Positions 39,662-49,195 of a stretch of 64,000 bases of DNA are shown piece after piece. Under the pieces are notes generated by a model. The model saw only the letters and a list, made by a program, of their open reading frames with translations, did not search any database and had not been told where the DNA came from. How positions within the stretch are numbered: position 1 is the first letter of the stretch; every line of letters starts with the position of its first letter. The position numbers and the translations under genes are program-made. Source of the DNA: Protula sp. h YS-2021 (lineage: Eukaryota > Annelida > Polychaeta > Sabellida > Serpulidae); contig OX457028.1 in NCBI GenBank assembly GCA_949752745.1, positions 24,368,927 to 24,432,926 of the forward strand, in the 5' to 3' direction.

Positions 39662-39776
39662 ATAAGCGAATTCAAAGCTTTTGCGAAGTAAAAGATTGGT
39701 TTTCACATATTTTCCGGAGAAAAAATATTTTGATATAAATTTCGTGGAATTCAAGAGGTTTTCATCACACTCCAAA

Positions 39777-39941
39777 ATGGAAGAAACCAAAGAGGATAAA
39801 TTCAAACGGGAGTTCTTTAAGCTGCATGAACAACACAAATCGGTCTTCATACCGAAAGAGCCTTACTTCTCTATTATAGAGGAATTGAAACTGTGCTCCG
39901 GAAACACCGCTAAAATAGCAGACGAGAATACTACATTTTAA
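39777..39941 (+). pseudogene. KRBA2/Ginger-like integrase N-terminal fragment
   Basis: In the 307-bp remnant between the two DIRS elements. A 54-codon frame from the ATG at 39777 (MEETKEDKFKREFFKLHEQH...) resembles in layout the start of KRBA2-like transposon-derived integrases: a charged helix, then 'IPKEPYFSIIEELKL'. Just after its stop another frame reads 'YILNKYAVF', like the 'LLKKYDV' that follows in that family, suggesting a frameshift. The remainder of the gene is absent. Assignment is by remembered family pattern, not alignment. Confidence 0.35.
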
Positions 39942-40055
39942 ACAAGTATGCAGTATTCACTATACTCTACAATATCATAGTCTTTTAGTTACAGTTTATA
40001 CTATCGTTTTATTTTCGTAAAACGCGCTTTTACGAGTAAAAGCGCAGTTCGCGTT

Positions 40056-40235
40056 CTCCACTTTTATATGGGTTCCCTTCTGGATAATAATATCACGCAA
40101 ATAGAAATGAAATTTTTCTAGTGAATAGAATGGTCCCTCTACTCTCCATCCTGTTTTCCCTCCAACTCCAGCCAATCAGCAAGCGAGAATGAGAAGACTT
40201 ACGTCATTCGAAGACATCAATCATTCCCTTCAAGC
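40056..40235 (-). repeat. DIRS copy B terminal inverted repeat (3' side)
   Basis: 180 bp starting 'ctccacttttatatgggttc', the inverse of 47809-47988 with one visible difference. It contains 'ccaatcag' as in copy A. Confidence 0.9.
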
Positions 40236-40296
40236 CCAAAAATTGGTGACAACGCACCCAGGCTTGTTGCGGGCTGGCTGGGAGGGAAGATAGGAT

Positions 40297-40410
40297 AAAA
40301 GTGGAGAACGCGAATTGCGCTTTTACTCGTAAAAGCGCGTTTTACGAAAATAAAACGATAGTTTTACTTCGTAAAAGCTTTGAATTCGCTTATCTCCACT
40401 TTTATATGGG
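40297..40410 (-). repeat. DIRS copy B internal complementary region
   Basis: Fused inverse copies of the outer ends (40001-40065 and 47973-48020). The junction 'aaaacgatagttttactt' is the same as in copy A. Confidence 0.9.
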
Positions 40411-41435
40411 ACTAAAGTCCGGAGTAGGGGAGCCTGCCATTCTGTAAAATTGCATGAAAGTAAATCTGCGAATTACGCTGTAAAGCTCGTCAGAGCGCAT
40501 GTCCTTGGACATTTAACGAAGTGAAATTGAGACGAATAAAAAGGCTCAAATTAAGTTCCACTTCTTTTAATTTTCTTCTAAGATATGGTCGGGGGGAACA
40601 CTCCCGAACTGATGACAAAATCCAACAAAATAAATTGGAGATAACCGAATAGAGAGTTGTGGGTTGTACATAGTGACCACGTAGCCCACTCGACTGAGTA
40701 TCCAATCCATCCCCCTCCTGCCTCCCACTGGATGGAGCCCAACCTGGGATACTCTACGTTACATCTAAAACGTACAATTCTAAGTGATAATAACATTTTA
40801 TTATCTTGCAAAAGTTCAACCTAAAACATTAAATCTAAATGATTTATGTAAAAAGTAAAAACTGACACAGGAGAAATTAACTCTAGCTGTGTCCTTAAAT
40901 GCATGCTGGCTAAACGAACCTGAGTAAGTACACATGGGACATATACTAAGGTGTTGCCCAGAACGAGACATAAAACGAAATACTGTTAAAAATCGTTACA
41001 TCGTGGATAAAATGTTCTCCTACACTCACAGAGTGTAAAATTTATCACAGGAAACTAAAAATGCTGAGATTATCCGCAAATCAAGCACTTATGGGTACAG
41101 ATCCCGAAAACGGTACCCTAACTACTCCTATATGGTCACTGCCGGATGGGCTCTCCTTCTCATGGGATCAGGTGGTGGTAAGACCTTGTCTATCGGATAA
41201 GACGAGAGACCGTACACCTGTCACTTCCCCCCCTTCTTTTTTCTAGAGGGAGTCTAGAAAAAGGCGAAACAACATGACTGTCTCTATGAGAAGGGGAGCT
41301 GCTGCAGTGACGGAACCTTACACAAAATAAAAACAGTACGGGACATAAACACGTCCTCAGACCCATACATTTGGATCTCAAAATACATTCGAAAAGACGA
41401 AAGATCTTGTTCATGGTTGCTGAGAAATAACCAGA
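40411..41435 (-). other. DIRS copy B 3' untranslated region
   Basis: No coding frame. One 'gatcccgaaaacggtaccc' motif near 41101 matches motifs repeated in the 5' leader of this copy. Confidence 0.7.
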
Positions 41436-41526
41436 TCATTTCTTGAATTTGTGATGGTATCCACCACGGCCTTTGGATGAAGGGTCCTTCGGTTTGCCCT
41501 TGCCCTTAGGTCTGGGAGTAGAGGGC
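41436..41526 (-). CDS. DIRS copy B candidate C-terminal basic exon
   Basis: After 'tatttttgtttacag' (minus strand), one base and 30 codons including the stop encode PSTPRPKGKGKPKDPSSKGR and a short Gly/His/Lys tail. The position, one-base offset and basic character parallel copy A (33186-33285). The conserved acceptor-like site and reading frame support a spliced tail exon. The donor is unresolved. Confidence 0.42.
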
Positions 41527-41542
41527 CTGTAAACAAAAATAT

Positions 41543-42625
41543 TTAGGTTTTAATTGCTGCTTCCGCTGCAATGAAAGGACCTAAAGAATAAATACCCGAA
41601 ATTTCGTCTTGGGAAAAATCTTTAAGGTAGTACTTAATAAACGCGTTAGGTGAAGCCCAACAACCCGTTTTGAGTATCTCTGATAATGACACGTTATGAA
41701 TGGCCCTAAGGGAGTTAGCCACTTGCCTGACTTGATGGGCTTTGATGTTTAACTCTGTATGAAGGGACGTGTCTGACTGAGATTTTTCATAGGCCGTGAC
41801 AATTATCTCTTTAATGTACCGGGAAATAGTTTGTTTCGAGAGATCTTTATTAAATCCCGGCATATAGGAGATGATTAGTGCATTTTGGTTAGAAGACCTA
41901 TAAGCATCGGAAATCTCTAAGTATTGACGCAATGCTTTCACAGGACATAAAGAGATTAGTCCCGTGGGGACTTGTTCTTCTGGAAGGGATGGGAGTGCTA
42001 TGTGATCAAATGTGCCCATCCCGTGGGTTTTGATGTGGGTTTTACCCATAAAGCCTGACCTGGGCACGAGGAAAACCTTATCCCAGGTCCCATTTTCCTT
42101 GCTCACTACTCTGTCCAGCGCGTGAATCTCGCTTCTCCTTTTGCCCGACGCCAGGGCCAAAAGGAAAGTAAACCTTAGAGTTGCATTCTTTGCAGATATC
42201 AAGGTTTCCCCAAATATATCCGGTCTTTGCAGGAAACGAAGCACTAAGGCCAGATCCCATTTGGCTATGTTGGGCGCACTCGGAGGAGAATTGACTTTAA
42301 AATGTCTAATTAATTGAGATAGGGCCGAATCTTCCCCTGGGTCGTACCCTATGGAAGCTTTGAGTTTAGAGCCTATGGCTGCTCTGTATCCCTCAATGGA
42401 GCTCACTTTCAAGTGTTCGTTAGAAAATAAGTGGTCCAGAAAGTCCGCTACTACAGGTGGGGACGCTTGGAATGGGTCTATTTTAGACTTACTGCACCAT
42501 GAGGCAAATTTATTCCACTGGGCCCTGTATACCTTGGTTGTGGATTGTTTGTGGCTATTGACTATTTTATCCACTACCTTTTCCGAGAATCCTTTTTTCG
42601 TCAAGAAGGATTGGCCAGGCACCAT
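41543..42625 (-). CDS. DIRS copy B tyrosine recombinase
   Basis: 360 residues from the ATG at 42625, collinear with copy A. Catalytic residues are present: Arg in 'ASGKRRSEIHALD', His-x-x-Arg in 'KAHQVRQVANSL', and Tyr in 'AFIKYYLKDF'. The frame stays open upstream to 44596, overlapping the RT gene as in copy A. The recombinase itself looks intact despite the broken RT. Confidence 0.88.
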   Translation of the reverse strand: MVPGQSFLTKKGFSEKVVDKIVNSHKQSTTKVYRAQWNKFASWCSKSKIDPFQASPPVVADFLDHLFSNEHLKVSSIEGYRAAIGSKLKASIGYDPGEDSALSQLIRHFKVNSPPSAPNIAKWDLALVLRFLQRPDIFGETLISAKNATLRFTFLLALASGKRRSEIHALDRVVSKENGTWDKVFLVPRSGFMGKTHIKTHGMGTFDHIALPSLPEEQVPTGLISLCPVKALRQYLEISDAYRSSNQNALIISYMPGFNKDLSKQTISRYIKEIIVTAYEKSQSDTSLHTELNIKAHQVRQVANSLRAIHNVSLSEILKTGCWASPNAFIKYYLKDFSQDEISGIYSLGPFIAAEAAIKT

Positions 42626-44808
42626 AGATGCAGGTTCAGTAGGTGCGGGGCCGGGTGAAAGTGTTGCCAATGTGGTTGGGATAAAAGACCCTTGTGGCAT
42701 GGGATCGGAAGTGACTTGACCACCGAGCATTGAAGTAACAGAGCAAACCATGGGGCTTCTGGTGTCCACGGAGCTACCAGGAGGAGAAATCGGGGTTTCA
42801 ATTTGATTATTCTCTGGAGGACTTGGAGTAGGATTGCCTGTGGTGGGAAGGCGTACAGTACCTCCTGTAATGGCCATGGGCAATTGAGAGCGTCTACAGC
42901 CCATGCCGATGGGTCTGGGCAGGGAGAGACAAATTTGGGTAGTTGTGTCGTTCTGGAGTTTGCAAACAGGTCCAGGGTGGGAGGACCCCACGGTGACTGA
43001 TTTACTACCCATCGGAAAGATGAGCGTGCTAGGCACCATTCCGTGTGGATTACTTGGCCTTCCCTGGAGGCTAGGTCTGCCAGAACATTGAGTTTTCCCG
43101 CCAAATGTTGGGCTATGAGGGTGATATGACATTGACGGGCTCGGTATAGGATCTTGAAAGCTAGTTTCGAGAGTGATAGGGATCTGGTCCCCCCCTGTTT
43201 GTTCAGGTATGCTATTGCTGTGGAATTGTCCAACAGAAATAGGACTGATTTGTTTCTGAGTAGATGGTTCAGTTTGTTTAGGGCTATCCAGACTACCCGT
43301 AACTCCAGCCAATTGATATGATGTTTGTTCAGAGAGGGAGACCATATCCCTTTCCATACTTGGCCCTGACAGTGTATCCCCCAACCTTTTTGTGACGAGT
43401 CCGTTTGAAGTTCTATTTCTGGGGCTGGGAAATGAAAAGGGACACCCTCGGTCATTACGATGGGATCGCACCACCATTGTAGAAGGGATTGTGCCTTCTC
43501 GGGAATTTCCGTTTTGGCTTGTGGGAACCTTCCTTGCCTCAGTGCAATCTTGACCCGTCTTTGGAAGGGTCTGTAGTGTAGGCGGCCCAGGGGGACCGTC
43601 TTTTCGGTTGCCACTAAAAGGCCTAGAAGGGATTCCATTGCCTACAAACGTACTTTTCGACCGATGGGAATTGCATTTATGGCTTGAGAAATTTTTAGGC
43701 ACCTTTCTTCGGTGGGAAATGCTCTGGCATTTTTTAGATCCCATTTCTCCCCGAGAAATATGATGTTTTGCTTGGGAGAGAGTTCTGATTTGGGTAGATT
43801 GACCACCAGCCCGACTTGCAGGGCTTTTCGTACCAACCTTACCGTCTGTCGGTGGGCTATCTCCCTGTCCCGATGGGCTAACAGCCAGTCGTCCAGATAT
43901 TGGAAGACTAGCATGCCTTCTAGACGAGCCCACGCTTTCAGAACTCTCATTACTTTTGAGAAAACGTATGGGGCTGTGGAGAGGCCGAAGGGAAGTGCCC
44001 GAAACCAGAAACGTTTTGTGCCCACTTGGAAGCCTAGAAATTTTTTGGCTGATTGATGTAATGGGATATGGAGGTAAGCGTCGGATAGATCTATCGAAGT
44101 ACCCCACATCCCTGCTTGTAGGCTTTCTTTTATGATTTGGGCCGTGTCCATTTGAAATGTCGTTGTCAGAAGAAACTCGTTGAGGGTGGAGAGGTCTATG
44201 ACTAGTCTCCACCCCCCTGATTTTTTGGGAACTAAGAAAACCCTGCTGAAGAAAGCTGTTTGAGCTTCGGGCATTTCCTCTATGGCTTCTTTTCTTAGTA
44301 GTGATAAAAGCATCTCTTGCAGAGCCAGATCCTTTTCTGAACCCTGGACGTAGGAGGTGGCAAGATTTTTTGGAGCCTGACTGGTGAGAGGTATGGGAAC
44401 TTTGTGTCCCCTCTGATCCCGTTTGAATGGGAGGGAGTAGCCATTTTTTAGCCAACGGACTACCCGGCGGGAAGCCCCAATTTTCGCCCAATCTTGCCAA
44501 AATTTGCCTAGCCTTCCTCCTACGGGCCAGCCGTCGTTGTAGGATTGCAAATCTTTTAAGTTTTCTGCATTTATTAAAGTATCGCCAAGAGACCAAGGAA
44601 TCTCTGGGCGGTACTTTGGTTGGCTGCTACCTGCTCTGCTGCGGCGATGGACCCTCCTGCCTGGTGCCGTAATTCTGTTTCGGCTTCTTGGCTGGGGGCG
44701 GCCGAGGCTGCGCGTTGGGCTTTGACTGCTCTGAGCTCTGGTGCTGGGACCTCTTGCGCTTGAATGGACGTCGGATAGAGGACCGAGACATTCTCGACAT
44801 GAGTGCAA
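42601..44808 (-). pseudogene. DIRS copy B RT-RNase H-methyltransferase ORF with premature stop
   Basis: It encodes the same domains as copy A. The first part (44808-43642, 388 codons) carries 'KKSGGWRLVIDLS', 'SIDLSDAYLHIPL' and the 'YLDD' box. The second (43638-42601, 345 codons) carries RNase H ('LQTDSSQKGWG', 'NWLELRVVW', 'LLDNSTAIAYL', 'LNVLADLASR') and the methyltransferase-like tail ('PTLDLFANSRTTQLPKF'). They are separated by one TAG (plus-strand 43642-43644) where copy A has a Gln codon in the same frame. This is a single-base nonsense change, with no other break seen. The copy is probably unable to make full-length enzyme itself. Confidence 0.88.
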
Positions 44809-46849
44809 AGTCTTGCGACAGGGAACGGCTCTCCTGATTGACTTTCTCGATCTCAGCCGGGGGAAATAACTCCTTCTCGCCGAGGATGGGGGCGTGGCGT
44901 AACTCTCTTAGTCCTTTAACGCTGGACCAACAATGTTGTAGGAATGCGTCCCGTCTAAGAAAAACCATGGACGTCATCAAAAATGTTGCCAACTTGACCA
45001 CGTCTCTAGTTGCCAGGGCCAAACATTCCAGTAGCTTGGAGGTCACCGGGTCACTGAAGCGTAAATCGTCCCATCGCGTTTTCAGAGCTTTTAAAGTATG
45101 GTCCTGAAAAGACATAATATTGAGAACGTGGCGGGAGGTTGTCTCAATAGTTTTGGCGTCCTTTTCCACCAGAGGTATGTCTGAGTCGTTACGGACGGAC
45201 GGCATCCAGACTGTGCGTTTGGCGGGCTGCTCTAAAGCTTCTGTCGGCAACAAATCGTCCGATGGCCGATATGGGCCCGGTCTCACTGCGCAATGTCGTG
45301 AAGCGTGAAAACGGGACAAAGCACGCCCTTCCGCGTTGTCCATCTTCTTAAACTCTCTTGATCGCACTAATATGGCGTTGGCTATGCCCTCGCTAGTCGG
45401 AAGTGCGATGAATGGATCCTGATTCATGGGAGCTGTTTGGGAGGTCATCCGAATCGGGGGATCGTCCTTGTCGAGAACTGGAGAACCGACTGTAACGTTC
45501 GCCAGGCGAGCGATCTCCTGGATTACGTCTCGGAAAGGTACATCTTCCGGAGTCATCGTAGACGACGTGACTGAAGGCGTTGCATTCTCACTACGAGGCG
45601 CAAGGTCCGGTGGAGACGGGGTCCTAATTGGGCGTCTTCCAGCCGCTGCTGGATCTTTCCAGAGTTTTTGACCACTACTCGGAGACCTGACGTAATCCAT
45701 CTCTCGGAGAGGAAGTCGAAACTGGGCTGATGGGAGCGCATCTCCCATTTCCTCATCCGGCCCCTCGTCCTCGGATTCCTGATCTTCCGAGCTTTGCGCT
45801 GACTCTTCCCTATTCTCCACAGCTTCCGAACGTGAGGGAGCTGCGCAGGTGGGAGTATAAATCTCCCGTTCTCGATTAAGTGGGATCGACGACAGAGGCG
45901 AGGTCACCGAAGGAAAAAAGTCGTCATCCTCTTCCCCGGCTAGGCCTGATACTTGACCTGACGGGGGAAACTCCGAAGAACCGGCGTCGCTAATAACTTC
46001 TACTTCCGGTGGCTGACTGTTCGGGCCCAAACCAGAAGGTGGTGAATGGGACGGAGATGGATGCGTCTCCGGAGGAGGGCGTGAAATCGTAGCCGATGGT
46101 TTACGTTTACGCCGCGATTCAGAGGTCTGCTTCTTGAACTGTTGTTGTAGTTCTTGGAGTTGTTTCTGTAATTGAGTCTGTAACGACAGAAACGCAGAAA
46201 ATTCACTGGGCAAACGAGGAACCTGAGGAGTAGGGGGGGGTTCCATCTGAGATGGGATCCCCAGTTGACCCGACATCGTCGAGAAACTTGCACCCGAATC
46301 CGTGTGAGTAACCGTGACCGGCTCTGGTGTGGGTACTGTCTCCGAAACTGTTTCTTTTTTAGCACCTTCCGTAGGACTAAGAGCCCAAACCTTCCTCAAA
46401 GTCTCTTTTTCCTTACCCTCTGGTACGTCTAGTTCAGCTACCGTTTCCGAGTATGCTCTCCGCTTACGGGATTTTCTGCCTTTCTTATCCACTGCGAAGG
46501 CATCCGACTCAGAGCCTGTATCCATTCGCACCGGTGTGGAGACCTGTTCTAAGATCACTGAACTGGCCTTACGCATAGTCCCCTCTAAAAATTCTGGCGT
46601 GAGGAACGGTGCAGAAGATAAGGCTTTCCTTTTATCCCGCCTGCGGTCGTTGCGAACCCTGTTTCTGTAAATGAGTTTCCACTCCTTCCCCGAAAGGTGG
46701 TGACACTCAGCGCACGTATTCCACTCGTCGCAGAGGGGCAAGTTTGTTCTCCGTCTACAACGGTCGCAGACCGAATGAGGGTTAAGAGCTGAGGGCGGAT
46801 GTGTACACTGCGGAAGCGTCGGTAGGTCCCGCAGACCGGCTTCTGTCAT
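44627..46849 (-). CDS. DIRS copy B gag-like ORF1
   Basis: 740 residues from the ATG at 46849. It is collinear with copy A ORF1: the Cys28/31/40/46/49 cluster, 'RRRDKRK', a disordered middle, and the conserved C-terminal block ('IMSFQDHTLKALKTRWDDL', 'LMTSMVFLRRDAFLQHCW'). The start is chosen because 'cttgtttttcag' ends 2 bases before it, as in copy A. The end overlaps the RT frame. No breaks seen. Confidence 0.85.
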   Translation of the reverse strand: MTEAGLRDLPTLPQCTHPPSALNPHSVCDRCRRRTNLPLCDEWNTCAECHHLSGKEWKLIYRNRVRNDRRRDKRKALSSAPFLTPEFLEGTMRKASSVILEQVSTPVRMDTGSESDAFAVDKKGRKSRKRRAYSETVAELDVPEGKEKETLRKVWALSPTEGAKKETVSETVPTPEPVTVTHTDSGASFSTMSGQLGIPSQMEPPPTPQVPRLPSEFSAFLSLQTQLQKQLQELQQQFKKQTSESRRKRKPSATISRPPPETHPSPSHSPPSGLGPNSQPPEVEVISDAGSSEFPPSGQVSGLAGEEDDDFFPSVTSPLSSIPLNREREIYTPTCAAPSRSEAVENREESAQSSEDQESEDEGPDEEMGDALPSAQFRLPLREMDYVRSPSSGQKLWKDPAAAGRRPIRTPSPPDLAPRSENATPSVTSSTMTPEDVPFRDVIQEIARLANVTVGSPVLDKDDPPIRMTSQTAPMNQDPFIALPTSEGIANAILVRSREFKKMDNAEGRALSRFHASRHCAVRPGPYRPSDDLLPTEALEQPAKRTVWMPSVRNDSDIPLVEKDAKTIETTSRHVLNIMSFQDHTLKALKTRWDDLRFSDPVTSKLLECLALATRDVVKLATFLMTSMVFLRRDAFLQHCWSSVKGLRELRHAPILGEKELFPPAEIEKVNQESRSLSQDFALMSRMSRSSIRRPFKRKRSQHQSSEQSKPNAQPRPPPAKKPKQNYGTRQEGPSPQQSR

Positions 46850-47808
46850 ATCTGAAAAACAAGCAGAAGAAAAAACACTGATGAGTAAACTGTACATGTC
46901 CCCAGTAGACAGGTAAAGCATACAAGTAACAGATATTAATATTCTGGGCATTTAACGAGTGACAGTAGGCAGTACGACGACCACTCTCTTTCATCCAGAC
47001 GTTACTAACGTATTTATTGGCGTTTCAGGAATTCAGAACCAGATAAAACGCGAAACGGGACACCTGGGCCCATTTTCGGGATCCTCGGTCGATCCCGAAA
47101 ACGGGATCTGCCCATGAGCCCGAAAACGGTACCCGTCCTTGGTGCCTAAAGATGGGATCCTCTATGGATGGGATCCTAATCCCGACTTAGGCCCGTCCCC
47201 TACGTGGGGGGGGGGCATAAACGGGCTTCCAGATGCCATTTACGGCACCCTGGTGCCGTTTATGGGCTACAGCAGTCCCATAAACGGGCTAAAACTTAAA
47301 AATTCACCAAAATTCGCCAGAACGCCAAAAAACGTTGAAAGTCTGGACCAAAGAAAGTAGCGTCTAGAGGAAACTGGACGAAACTAACTGGTCTCATAGG
47401 AGTGTCTGATACAGCAAAAACGGGCCATAACGCGATGACACCTAAGCTGTAGCTGACTGGGAATCAAAGCAGGCAAAGTGGGCTGCAGAGACTCAACCAA
47501 CTCCGAGGCGATGTGTGCACGAACTAGACTAAGAAGACACGTCCTGTAGCTTCCGAGTGGAGAAGAGAGGCACACTTCCCGGGACAAAAAGTCTCCGCTA
47601 CGTGTAAACTCAACAACTACCAGACCGAAGTCACGAGTGCGACCGTATTGCTCTAATCCTGAATCAAATTAATCCAACATTACAGAGGATGAAGAATATC
47701 CTTAAATGCAATGAAATAGAAAGTTAAAAGCAAAATCGCACCTTGCCTAGTTCCCCTTTTTCAACGAAAAAGTGGAGCACACAGAATTGCGTGTGTTGTC
47801 AACACCAC
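46850..47808 (-). promoter_or_regulatory. DIRS copy B 5' leader with conserved 3' splice site
   Basis: On the minus strand it ends in 'ttcttctgcttgtttttcag' (AG at 46852-46853) next to the ORF1 start. It contains repeated 'gatcccgaaaacggg'-type motifs at 47060-47290. These are specific to copy B, whereas copy A has 'ccgtaacgg' motifs in the same place. Confidence 0.5.
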
Positions 47809-47988
47809 GCTTGAAGGGAATGGTTGATGTCTTCGAATGACGTAAGTCTTCTCATTCTCGCTTGCTGATTGGCTGGAGTTGGAGGGAAAACAGGATGGAG
47901 AGTAGAGGGACCATTCTATTCACTAGAAAAATTTCATTTCTATTTGCGTGATATTATTATCCAGAAGGGAACCCATATAAAAGTGGAG
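47809..47988 (-). repeat. DIRS copy B terminal inverted repeat (5' side)
   Basis: Inverse of 40056-40235. The outer segment 47989-48020 follows it. Confidence 0.9.
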
Positions 47989-48342
47989 ATAAGCGAATTC
48001 AAAGCTTTTACGAAGTAAAACGTGTAATTTCAATCTAAGTGCTCAAGTCGTTGTCATGGTAGTCTCGTTTGCAAAACAAGTAACACGTTTAGAATAAATG
48101 AATGCAGTACCACGGTACGTTGTTTTTTTTTTTTCGAAGTCAATTGAAGGAAACAAAAAAACACACGTTATCACTACCACATATGCCGTTTCACGTAATG
48201 GCAAACCGTGCAGACCGGTTATTTCACGAAATAACCTAAAAAGCGGGTTATTTCGTAAAATGGCAAAAGATTTTAGGCATTACGCGAATTTGCCAGTTTG
48301 GTTTGCCATTACATGAAATGGCCGGTTCCCTACATTGCCTGT

Positions 48343-48345
<3 letters not shown>

Positions 48346-48429
<84 letters not shown>
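48346..48429. repeat. (TA)n microsatellite
   Basis: TA tract of about 83 bp directly abutting the right end of the TGTTA...TAACA element. It may have served as its TA-rich target. Confidence 0.95.
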
Positions 48430-48432
<3 letters not shown>

Positions 48433-48998
48433 CTATATTTGCCTAAATGTTAAAGCTTCCTGCTTACATATTAGCCTGTTAAAGCCAAGGAAAAAAAATA
48501 AACTTGTTTCTCTTCCCCAGCTGGGACTCTTGATATCTGAAATAGAAAAGAAATGATCCGGCTGGGTCTAAAAGAGTTTAAGAGTAATAATAAAAACTGC
48601 AACAATAAAGGAATGGAGCTACCGGATAGTATATAAGATCTTAATGTAAAAATGCGGAAATGGCCTTATAGAAAAGCAGTTTATAATGAAATTTTGCGCT
48701 CGAGCCTTCGTCATTCACATTTTCATACAAGAAACACTTCAGACGTTTCAAAGTGGCAACTTATCAATTGATAATATAGGTGTTATCAAAGTTTATCAAA
48801 CCATTAAACCACATTTTGTGAAAAACGCGAAGTATTTTAGCCCATGCCGGATAACCGAAATTTAAAAAAATAAGAAAGTATGGATAGTTGCTACATGTAA
48901 TAACAGTGATGATCAATCGATTGGAAGATTTCCAAGGGTATTTTTTTGTCTAAATTTTTGACGAATTTGTAATACAAAAAGCTCGGTTTGTTTTTCAG
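48430..48998 (+). other. intron sequence before exon 3
   Basis: No repeat or gene identified. It ends with the acceptor 'ggtttgtttttcag'. Confidence 0.7.
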
Positions 48999-49058
48999 CT
49001 GCAATTCCAGTGGGAATAGCTATAGCGAGAAAGAGGCCAGATACATCGGACAAGAAAG
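48999..49058 (+). CDS. BAHCC1/TNRC18-like: BAHCC1/TNRC18-like protein, exon 3
   Basis: A 60-nt exon between 'tttttcag' (48997-48998) and 'AAAG|GTAAAC' (49059), phase 1 on both sides. It encodes AAIPVGIAIARKRPDTSDKK. The 'PVGIAIA' core resembles a short conserved block of vertebrate BAHCC1, and the phase match to exon 2 across 18 kb of transposon-filled intron supports it. Confidence 0.8.
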
Positions 49059-49195
49059 GTAAACATTTTCACGAGAGGTTCTACATATTACCGGATGACT
49101 CAAGGGTGGGGAGGGTGGGGGAAGGGGTACTTAGACGCGGGGTGACTACGACACCTCATCATTGCCGCTGCCTAGATCACGATTCTAGACTACTA

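Larger units (their letters stand above)
31733..39693 (-). mobile_element. DIRS-type tyrosine-recombinase retrotransposon, copy A (apparently intact)
   Basis: A 7961-bp element read on the minus strand: outer end, inverted terminal repeat, 5' leader, gag-like ORF, RT-RNase H-methyltransferase ORF, tyrosine recombinase ORF, basic tail exon, internal complementary region, inverted terminal repeat, outer end. The 164-bp terminal repeats (31787-31950 and 39498-39661) look identical base for base, implying a recent insertion. All three main frames lack internal stops. There is no aspartic protease and no DDE integrase, as expected for the DIRS order. No target-site duplication is visible, as expected for recombinase-mediated integration. 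Confidence 0.93.
40001..48020 (-). mobile_element. DIRS-type retrotransposon, copy B (RT frame broken)
   Basis: An 8020-bp element with the same order as copy A but clearly diverged, so a different subfamily. Outer ends are alike ('ctatcgtttta...' and '...cgaagtaaaa'), while the 180-bp terminal repeats (40056-40235 and 47809-47988) are unrelated to those of copy A over most of their length and differ from each other at one position that I noticed (catcaatcatt versus catcaaccatt). A single in-frame stop interrupts the RT ORF. It inserted in the same orientation as copy A, 307 bp away. Confidence 0.92.
31147..48346. mobile_element. Ginger/KRBA2-like inverted-repeat DNA element, split by two DIRS insertions
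   Basis: The left end (31147 on) reads 'tgttaacaggcaatgttgg' and the right end, read inverted from 48346, 'tgttacaggcaatgtagg'. The match continues for about 140-160 bp (to about 31285 and back to about 48184) and includes palindromes such as 'ttatttcgtgaaataac'. Flanks are TA-rich on both sides (left 'tatata', right (TA)n), compatible with a short TATA target duplication. Removing the two DIRS elements leaves roughly 1.2 kb. The piece between them contains a KRBA2-like frame start. TGT...ACA termini and an integrase-like protein suit a Ginger-type element. A pair of unrelated MITEs is the alternative. Confidence 0.55.

Noticed and set aside
39681..39776. Start of the KRBA2-like frame at 39681
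   Set aside because: The first bases up to 39693 belong to the end of DIRS copy A. The first ATG outside it that fits the family layout is at 39777.
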